Both the position numbers and the translations under genes were made by a program. From NCBI GenBank assembly GCA_963761615.1, contig CAVXGU010000003.1, positions 1,736,001-1,800,000 on the forward strand: 64,000 bases of DNA. The letters run 5' to 3'. Positions 58,487 through 64,000 of this stretch are shown here, piece after piece (within the stretch, counting starts at the first letter, position 1; every line of letters begins with the position of its first letter). The notes beneath the pieces were generated by a model. It did not search any database and had not been told where the DNA came from. It saw only the letters and a list, made by a program, of their open reading frames with translations. Origin of the DNA: CAVXGU01 sp963761615 (GTDB lineage Bacteria > Acidobacteriota > Vicinamibacteria > Vicinamibacterales > CAVVIG01).

Positions 58487-58789
58487 TCAGGCGTGGGCCT
58501 CTTCGAGATGCTTCAGAGTCGGCAGTTTCTTGATAGCCTTGCCGGTCTTGGCCTCGGCCACCCGTAGCTCATACAAGCTCTGAAGGTTGAGCCAGAACTC
58601 GGCGCTCGTCCCGAAAAAATGAGCGAGGCGTAGCGCGGTGTCCCCGGTGATCGCCCGCTGTCCGTGCAGAATCTCCGTCACGCGATTCGTGGGTACCTTC
58701 AGTCGCCGCGCGAGTTCAGCCGCGCTCATCTTCAGGGCGTCAAGCTCTTCGGCCAAGTGCTCTCCTGGGTGAATTGCGATCCGTGCCAT
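58487..58789 (-). CDS. higA: HigA-type antitoxin
   Basis: A 100-residue XRE-type protein: IHPGEHLAEELDALKMSAAE, LARRLKVPTNRVTEILHGQR, AITGDTALRLAHFFGTSAEF, WLNLQSLYELRVAE. This is the HigA antitoxin pattern throughout. It follows the toxin gene (toxin first, as in higBA operons) by 10 bases. I chose ATG 58789; an in-frame extension upstream overlaps the toxin. It should bind the HigB toxin and repress the shared promoter through palindromes near 59110. Confidence 0.92.
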   Translation of the reverse strand: MARIAIHPGEHLAEELDALKMSAAELARRLKVPTNRVTEILHGQRAITGDTALRLAHFFGTSAEFWLNLQSLYELRVAEAKTGKAIKKLPTLKHLEEAHA

Positions 58790-58799
58790 GGTGCTCCCC

Positions 58800-59084
58800 C
58801 TAGTGGTAATCCACAATCTCAACGTTCGTCGGTCCGGGCGATTTGTCCGGCCACTCAAAGCAAATCCGCCATTGGTCATTGATCCGAATGCTGTACTGAC
58901 CCTTTCGGTCGCCCTTCAGGGCCTCGAAACGGTTGCCCGGCAATGCCGCGAGATCCTTCAGCGTGTGCGCCGCCTCGACCCGGTCCAGCTTGAGACGAGC
59001 GGGACGTTCGATGCTCGACAGCGCCTTGATTCGTTTTCCGGCGGCGAAGGCAGCGGTTCGTTCGTCGCGATAGCTCACGATCAC
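58800..59084 (-). CDS. higB: HigB/RelE-type toxin
   Basis: A 94-residue RelE-superfamily mRNA interferase: SYRDERTAAFAAGKRIKALS, RLKLDRVEAAHTLKDLAALP, GNRFEALKGDRKGQYSIRIN, DQWRICFEWPD then NVEIVDYH. The last His with the upstream basic residues is the usual active-site cluster. The start is GTG at 59084. Together with higA it forms an addiction module that would stabilise the element. Confidence 0.92.
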   Translation of the reverse strand: MIVSYRDERTAAFAAGKRIKALSSIERPARLKLDRVEAAHTLKDLAALPGNRFEALKGDRKGQYSIRINDQWRICFEWPDKSPGPTNVEIVDYH

Positions 59085-59121
59085 TCGTTACATAATCTCA
59101 TGAAGTATGCGTTACGTAACG
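59085..59121. promoter_or_regulatory. higBA operator-like palindromes
   Basis: CGTTACGTAACG (59110-59121) is a perfect 12-bp palindrome, and a related half TCGTTACATAAT lies at 59085-59096 just upstream of the higB start. Both read (C)GTTAC(G/A)TAA. They are good candidates for HigA binding sites. Confidence 0.75.
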
Positions 59122-59212
59122 AATAAATATTTTGGCTCACGGTTGCCTGGTTGGCCGCTCGCCGGGCGTCCCGCGGCCGGATACGACCCTACAGCTACTC
59201 TTCTGAGGCCCC

Positions 59213-59611
59213 ATGTCGTGGAGCTTCACCCGCAACGCGCTCTATGAGCTCGTCTGGTCGGAGCCCATGCAGAGTCTCGCGCGCCGCTTCTCGCTCTCGG
59301 ATCGCGGACTGGCGAAGATCGGCGCCGCGGCCAATATCCCTGTGCCCACGCGCGGCTACTGGGCGCGCAAGCAGGCAGGCAAGCTCGTGACGAAGCCGGC
59401 ACTTCCGCTGCGCGCCATGGGCCAGCCGGATCTCGTCTGGGTTGGGCGCGATGACTACGACCGTGCGCCTGACGACTCGGACATTCTCAATTCTCCACCT
59501 AGCCGCGAAGACGTGTCTAAGACTCGCAGCCCACCAACGGTGCATCGCTTGTCGCAGCCCGATGCTATCATCCGGCCAGGCTTAGAGTTGGCCGTGAGGA
59601 CAAGGCGCTGA
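59213..59611 (+). CDS. Hypothetical protein with the HTH module shared with the ankyrin-like gene
   Basis: A 132-residue protein. Residues 4-55 (SFTRNALYELVWSEPMQSLA, RRFSLSDRGLAKIGAAANIP, VPTRGYWARKQAGK) match the C-terminal module of the protein at 6697-7731, with the conserved RGYW intact. The rest is Pro/Asp/Ser-rich and disordered. Full-length relatives are often longer, so this copy could be truncated at the 3' end. The module looks like an HTH that recognises DNA, but the role is unknown. It diverges from higBA. Confidence 0.55.
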   Translation: MSWSFTRNALYELVWSEPMQSLARRFSLSDRGLAKIGAAANIPVPTRGYWARKQAGKLVTKPALPLRAMGQPDLVWVGRDDYDRAPDDSDILNSPPSREDVSKTRSPPTVHRLSQPDAIIRPGLELAVRTRR

Positions 59612-59680
59612 ACGCGACCGTCGTTGACCGTATCGCCTTGCCGTCTTTCTGGAAGATGCGGGAGCCGGGCCAACTGGAAT

Positions 59681-60610
59681 ATGACTATGGAAATATTCTC
59701 GCGCCTCTTTGGCTCATCGAAGCCAGCTCAGACCCCGGCGACGCCTGACCAAAGGGCTGCGGTCACCGTTACTACACGGCACGAGCATGAAGCCGATCAA
59801 CCCTGGCGCATTGGAGAGCGCGTCGTTTCCGAATTCAGCATCGGTGGTGTTCTCGCGGGATCGTCCAGTATCGAAATGTCCGCGGGGCCAGGCTTTCTCG
59901 GCGTCTCCGGAGAGTCACATTATCAAGATGCCCTCAAGGCGGCCAAGCGATCTAAGCCTGAATTTGAGCCGACATTTGACGCGACGCTTGTCGCTGAGCC
60001 ATCAAATGAATTCGATCCGAATGCAGTGGCTGTGATCATTGCGCCGTTTGGCAAAGTTGGATACGTGCCCAAGGTGGCGGCCGAGCGCTTCCAGACGATC
60101 GTCAGGGCGGCGAGGCAACCGGTGCATTGCCAAGCCAGACTCCGTGGCGGCACTTCTGAGAAGCCATTGATCGGCGTCGTACTCGATACAACGAGATCTA
60201 CCGGCGCGCGCCTAAGCATGTATGCCGTGGACAACAGGCAGCAACTCGATGAGTACTGGTCGATACGTCGTGCCAGCGACGAGCTTTCGGCGGCGGCAAA
60301 GGCTTGTGAGGACGTCGATCTGGACCGGGCAGTCGAACAGTATCGGCAAGCCTTGGCCAAGTCGATTGAGGCGGAAGCGCTTTCCACGAGTCGATCGATC
60401 TTCCCTGGCGATGACCCAGACAATCGTCACGCGAATGTTCTTGACAGGCTAACACTGTGCCTCATTCGATGCGGCCGGATCGCAGAGGCCTCCGACGAGG
60501 CCGCCAGCTACTTCGCTCGGTTTCCGACGGTGAAGTCGACGAAGGTCGGGCTAGCAATCGTCAAGCGCGTGGAAAAAGCCACGCTTCGCGTATCTAGGCA
60601 AAACAGCTAG
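59681..60610 (+). CDS. HIRAN-domain protein
   Basis: A 309-residue protein (a second ATG lies two codons downstream). The middle part VSGESHYQDALKAAKRSKPE, TFDATLVAEPSNEFDPNAVA, VIIAPFGKVGYVPKVAAERF has the HIRAN pattern, a domain binding DNA ends or lesions, normally fused to helicases or nucleases and also found alone. The C-terminal ~130 residues are helical, TPR-like (DLDRAVEQYRQALAKSIEAE, then LTLCLIRCGRIAEASDEAAS). It precedes a nuclease-like gene and may be its partner; this is inferred from position. Confidence 0.75.
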   Translation: MTMEIFSRLFGSSKPAQTPATPDQRAAVTVTTRHEHEADQPWRIGERVVSEFSIGGVLAGSSSIEMSAGPGFLGVSGESHYQDALKAAKRSKPEFEPTFDATLVAEPSNEFDPNAVAVIIAPFGKVGYVPKVAAERFQTIVRAARQPVHCQARLRGGTSEKPLIGVVLDTTRSTGARLSMYAVDNRQQLDEYWSIRRASDELSAAAKACEDVDLDRAVEQYRQALAKSIEAEALSTSRSIFPGDDPDNRHANVLDRLTLCLIRCGRIAEASDEAASYFARFPTVKSTKVGLAIVKRVEKATLRVSRQNS

Positions 60611-60831
60611 TCGCGCCTTGGGTTGGTGTCGCGTACGTAACGAAGGACGCCGATCTGGGTTCCGATCTACCGGTGGGAGAGTCGGTCGCCAGTGGGCGAC
60701 TTTTCGTTATCTACCTGAACGCCGAGGGCGACTATTTGCAGACGGTCGAACTGGCGCTTAACCAGACGGCAGCGGTGTTGTCCCTTGGCAGGTTTCTAGG
60801 TCTTGTCGCCGCGCTTTTGCCCCATCATTAG
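60607..60831 (+). other. Coding-like fragment without a start
   Basis: In one frame after the HIRAN gene, 60607-60831 reads LVAPWVGVAYVTKDADLGSD, LPVGESVASGRLFVIYLNAE, GDYLQTVELALNQTAAVLSL and LGLVAALLPHH, then stops. It looks like real protein sequence but has no usable start, and upstream residues in this frame overlap the HIRAN gene. It may be the 3' end of a broken gene or the result of a frame error. Confidence 0.4.
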
Positions 60832-60879
60832 ATCTCGCCGCCGTGATGTTCATCGGCCGCGGAGAGTTTCTGAAACGCG

Positions 60880-61334
60880 ATGAAGAGCCAGATTCTCTGG
60901 GCGATCGACAACGAGATTGACTCGAAGGCGTTCGAGCGCCTGTGCACGGACCTTCTGTACCGGAACGGATTCAAGGAGATCGTGCCAGTTGAGCCGCAGG
61001 ATGGCGGACGCGATGCCGAAGAGCACACGCGCCGCGGGCGCGGGCGGGATGGTGAGGCGGCCTTTTTCCAGTTCAGCCTGGAAGACGACTGGAGGGCGAA
61101 GCTTCGCCGCGATGCGAAAAAGCTCTCGGAGGGCGAATTCTCGTTCCAAACGCTTGTGTTCGTGACGTCCTCAAAAGTCCGCGGCGTCGATCGCGACGCA
61201 CTCGCCGAAGAAATCCGGACGAACTACGGATGGCAACTGATCGTCTTTTCGCGGGAGTGGCTGCGGCTACAGCTCGAAGAAGCGCAGCCAGACCTCGCGA
61301 AGAAGTACCTCGACGTTGATGTTCCACCGGAGGG
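60880..61334 (+). pseudogene. Restriction-endonuclease-like N-terminal domain, cut by IS3 copy 2
   Basis: 151 codons before the element. MKSQILWAIDNEIDSKAFER, LCTDLLYRNGFKEIVPVEPQ, DGGRDAEEHTRRG and AAFFQFSLEDDWRAKLRRDA match the Mrr/REase-like PD-(D/E)XK fold: Asp of DGGRD and the QxK-type strand, though here it reads FQFS without the usual Lys. The downstream part FSFQTLVFVTSSKVRGVDRD is a conserved strand-helix. Skipping the element leaves the frame in phase with the TPR gene at 62657, so the two may be one interrupted gene. The altered QxK position may make it inactive or change its metal site. Confidence 0.7.
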
Positions 61335-61376
61335 TGAATCGTACCGGGTTGGTCGGAGACCTCATTTCTTGGGAGG

Positions 61377-61706
61377 ATGGGGTCTATGGGACGTCCAAGT
61401 CGGTTTTCGCCGGAGGTGCGTGAGCGCGCGATTCGGCTGGTGATGGAGCAGCGCCCGGCGCATCCATCGGAGTGGGCGGCGCTGCAGGCGGTGGCAACGA
61501 AGTTGGGCACCACGGCCGAGACGCTGCGGAAGTGGGTGCGGCAGGCGGAGCGCGACACCGGTCAGCGCCCGGGGTTGACCACGAGTGAGCGCGAGCGGCT
61601 GGCGGCGCTCGAGCGCGAGAATCGCGAGCTGAAGCGGACGAATGAGATTCTCAAGACGGCGTCCGCCTATTTCGCCCAGGCGGCGCTCGACCGCCGGCGG
61701 AAATAG
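61377..61706 (+). CDS. IS3-family OrfA (copy 2)
   Basis: A 109-residue protein identical in sequence to OrfA of copy 1: HTH followed by a leucine-zipper-like helix. Normally fused to OrfB by -1 frameshifting. See copy 1 for motifs. Confidence 0.92.
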   Translation: MGSMGRPSRFSPEVRERAIRLVMEQRPAHPSEWAALQAVATKLGTTAETLRKWVRQAERDTGQRPGLTTSERERLAALERENRELKRTNEILKTASAYFAQAALDRRRK

Positions 61707-61711
61707 CCGCG

Positions 61712-62604
61712 ATGGTGTCGTACATCGACGCCCATCGGGACCGGTTCGGGGTCGAGTCGATCTGCAGGGTGCTGCCGATCGCCCCGTCGACGTATCACCG
61801 CCATCGACAGCAGCAGGCCGATCCCGACCGTCGCTCGGCACGCGCACGCCGCGATGACACGCTGCGCGTCGAGATTCAACGCGTGTACGACGCACACCAC
61901 CAGGTGTACGGGCCCCGCAAGGTCTGGAAGCAGCTCCGGCGCGAAGGGATTCGCGTGGCGCGCTGCACCGTCGGCCGTCTGATGCGGGCGATGGGCCTGG
62001 CGGGCGCTGTCCGCGGACGCGCGTGGGTCGTCACGACGCACGCCGCCGACGGGGGCGGCCGGCCGACCTCGTCGATCGGCAGTTTGTCGCGACACGGCCG
62101 AATCAGCTCTGGGTGTCGGACTTCACGTACGTCGCGACCTGGAGCGGGTTCGTCTACGTGGCGTTCGTCATCGACGTGTTTGCGCGGCGGATTGTCGGCT
62201 GGCGCGTCTCCGCGTCGATGCGCACGGACTTTGTCCTCGACGCCCTTGAGCAGGCCATCTATGCCCGGCGCGGGCAAACGCTCAGCGGCCTTGTGCATCA
62301 CAGCGATGCCGGATCGCAGTATCTGGCGATGCGGTACACCGACCGGCTCGCGGACGCGGGCATCGCGCCGTCGGTAGGGAGCCAAGGGGATGCCTACGAT
62401 AATGCCCTCGCCGAGTCGGTGATCGGGCTCTTCAAGACGGAGGTGATTCGACGGAAGGGACCGTGGCGCTCACTCGAGGCCGTCGAGTTCGCGACGCTCG
62501 CCTGGGTGGACTGGTTCAATATGCGCCGCTTGCTCGGCCCGATCGGGGACATCCCGCCCGCCGAGTTCGAAGCGCAGTACTATGCCCAGGTCGCGGTGGC
62601 CTGA
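61712..62604 (+). pseudogene. IS3-family OrfB transposase (copy 2), frame broken
   Basis: Same two-frame structure as in copy 1: first part from 61712, second part to 62604, with the change near 62060. The single base difference (62193) changes Ser to Leu only in the shifted reading and is silent in the true transposase frame (Ile). Catalytic Asp, Asp and Glu blocks are all present in the second frame. Confidence 0.85.
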
Positions 62605-62656
62605 TTCAACGAATTCGGTCTCCGACGTTCCCGGTACGATTCAGTCGGCGCCGGCC

Positions 62657-64000
62657 ATGAAGGTAGGCCGTCTCGATCCGCCCGATGGCGAGCGCTTCGC
62701 CGAAGCGTGGCGGTTGTTCGAGGCCGGCAGGTACGATCGCGCCGCGGTCACCATCAAAGAGGTGTTCGACGAGCATCCCGAGCCGGATAACAGGGCGCAC
62801 ACCGCCTTGGCATGGTGCGAGTACCAAATTCGCCGGTACGACGAGGCGCTCGGCAGCATCAACCGCGCCCTTGCGCTGAAGAACTCGAAGCAGGGGCGGG
62901 CGATCAGGGCCTGCATCCTCGTCGAGAAGGGTATCGCGACGCGCGACCGCGTATCGCTCGTCGAGGGCAAGAAGCTGTTTGAGCAGCTCGTCGAGGAGCG
63001 AGTCGAGCCCCTCTGGTGCCAGCTCTTCAATCTGGGCAACGCGCAAACCGCGCTCGGCGATCAGCACGGAGCTATCGCCTCGTATGAGGCGGTCCTGAAG
63101 GAAAAGCCAGATCAAATCGAGACGCTCAAGAATCTCGGAAGCGCATATCATCGTGTCGGCGAGCACGGCCTCGAGATTGACTATTTCGACCGCGCGCTCG
63201 AACTCGAGCCGCTCAAATGGGAAGCTCTCGTCTCGAAGGCCGTCAGCCTCATCGTCGATTTCGACCGGGCGGCGAACGCTGCAGGTCTCCTCGAACAGGC
63301 ACTGAAGTTCCACCCCAAGCGGGCCGTTCACTGGCCGCACGTCTGGTACTGGCTCGCGGAGGCCCGTCGTCGTTCCGGAAATGAGGCGGGCGCACTGGCG
63401 GCGCTCGACGATGGTCTCGCGCATCAGCCTGGGCATCGCGCCATGTGGCGTCTGAAGTCGGACGTTCTGTGGGCCATGTCCGCGGCCGATCCTAAGAAGA
63501 CGGCGCAGGCGGAGGCTTTCTGGCAGACACGCCTCGACGCCGCACCGACCGATTACTCGACGCGCGAACGGTTGATGCGCCTGAAACTGCGGCAGGGCGA
63601 CAAGGCGGGCGTCTGGTCAGGACTTGACGATCACATGAAGGCGGTCGGCTTTAGGGCGGCCGCGTCGCTTCGCGACGCCGGTTTCTCTCTCGAGCAATGC
63701 ATCACGGCGCTGCGTTTCACGCGTCAGTACCTGGTCTTCCGAAATGCCTGTCCGGTATCGGGGTATTGGGTCGAGGATGACCCGCTCTACGATCTCGATT
63801 TCGCCGCGCCGAAGGCGGGACAGATTCAGGAGGCGCTGACCCTTTTCGCGCTCGTGCCGTTCGGCCTCGCGTTTGCGGCTCTTGATGCTTCGCGCGACGA
63901 GGCGGATGCCGTCCAACGGCTGCGGAGAGTATTTGACCCTCTGCGCGTTCACCTCACGCAGGCGATCTCCCGTTCGGCTCAAGAGCTCGCCGGTGTCGTG
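62657..64000 (+). CDS. TPR-repeat protein (continues beyond the window)
   Basis: The plus frame is open from ATG 62657 to the right edge, 448 codons. Tetratricopeptide repeats are clear: FAEAWRLFEAGRYDRAAVTI, ALAWCEYQIRRYDEALGSIN, LFNLGNAQTALGDQHGAIAS, TLKNLGSAYHRVGEHGLEID, then WYWLAEARRRSGNEAGALAA. The last ~130 residues move into a non-TPR part (LEQCITALRFTRQYLVFRNA, VSGYWVEDDPLYDLDF). The frame remains open to the left up to the IS3 end, and in-phase joining to the nuclease-like 60880 gene suggests the first half was lost to IS3 copy 2. A nuclease-TPR protein could be a phage sensor, but this is inferred. Confidence 0.75.
   Translation, partial: MKVGRLDPPDGERFAEAWRLFEAGRYDRAAVTIKEVFDEHPEPDNRAHTALAWCEYQIRRYDEALGSINRALALKNSKQGRAIRACILVEKGIATRDRVSLVEGKKLFEQLVEERVEPLWCQLFNLGNAQTALGDQHGAIASYEAVLKEKPDQIETLKNLGSAYHRVGEHGLEIDYFDRALELEPLKWEALVSKAVSLIVDFDRAANAAGLLEQALKFHPKRAVHWPHVWYWLAEARRRSGNEAGALAALDDGLAHQPGHRAMWRLKSDVLWAMSAADPKKTAQAEAFWQTRLDAAPTDYSTRERLMRLKLRQGDKAGVWSGLDDHMKAVGFRAAASLRDAGFSLEQCITALRFTRQYLVFRNACPVSGYWVEDDPLYDLDFAAPKAGQIQEALTLFALVPFGLAFAALDASRDEADAVQRLRRVFDPLRVHLTQAISRSAQELAGVV

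Larger units (their letters stand above)
61335..62643. mobile_element. IS3-family element, copy 2 (no target duplication)
   Basis: Almost identical to copy 1 over 1309 bp (one visible difference, T at 62193) and in the same orientation. Its flanks are AGGG on the left and GTCG on the right, so there is no 3-4 bp duplication. That points to recombination between IS copies or a flanking deletion rather than a simple insertion. Confidence 0.93.

Noticed and set aside
31660..62643. Composite transposon built from the two IS3 copies
   Set aside because: Copy 1 has its own 4-bp duplication and copy 2 has none, so the pair does not behave as the two ends of one transposed unit.

Overview
This is a high-GC bacterial window. 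Its left edge (1-4240) looks like ordinary chromosome: the start of an AmmeMemoRadiSam-type radical SAM gene, an MFS transporter, surE, a Tat-exported multicopper oxidase and tRNA-Pro(CGG). Gene content and palindrome-rich spacers would suit an Acidobacteriota-like host, but that is inference. Everything to the right of tRNA-Pro looks acquired. It holds a tyrosine integrase with an excisionase-like gene, a Trb/VirB type IV secretion set with a coupling protein, ArdC antirestriction, four insertion sequences and many defence-type genes. The simplest reading is an integrative conjugative element, or nested elements, entered at tRNA-Pro. Its right attachment site was not found.

Layout. 4.3-6.7 kb: AlpA-like regulator and an IS256-family element. 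6.7-9.8 kb: ankyrin/HTH gene, GIY-YIG protein and a Fic protein with an operator-like repeat array. 10.0-22.7 kb: four-gene defence-type operon (SNF2 helicase-DUF3883, DUF1156 adenine methylase, DUF499 ATPase, DEAD/DEAH helicase with a nuclease-like tail). 22.8-26.4 kb: XRE-ImmA pair divergent from a compact ubiquitin-like operon (DUF2188, ubiquitin-like protein, ThiF/E1-like enzyme, DUF6527 protein). 26.4-29.9 kb: small element genes with repeated leaders, and ArdC. 30.2-34.6 kb: a three-gene ImmA operon broken by an IS3 copy, then an IS407-type element. 34.6-39.2 kb: DUF3892 protein, SMC/Rad50-like ATPase and small genes. 40.0-43.4 kb: SpoVG-like gene, RadC-like gene and sigma-54-type regulator. 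43.4-56.7 kb: trbC-D-E-G-I-J-L-F, two genes of unclear role, a ribbon-helix-helix protein, VirD4/TraG and trbB. 56.8-58.4 kb: excisionase and integrase. 58.5-64 kb: HigBA, HIRAN protein and a restriction-endonuclease/TPR gene split by a second IS3 copy.

Working together: the Trb genes, coupling protein, integrase and ArdC form the transfer and establishment side. The helicase-methylase-ATPase operon, the ubiquitin-like operon, the SMC-like ATPase, Fic and HigBA form a defence or stress cargo. A recurrent stem-loop (GGTTCCT...AGGAACC) just upstream of four small genes suggests shared post-transcriptional or transcriptional control within the element.

Caution: many otherwise well-conserved genes are interrupted by single-base shifts, nearly all explained by one extra base. 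They cluster in 10.0-14.1, 16.2-18.8 and 41.3-56.3 kb. I annotate these genes as whole loci and name the shifts; they may be assembly errors rather than real mutations.
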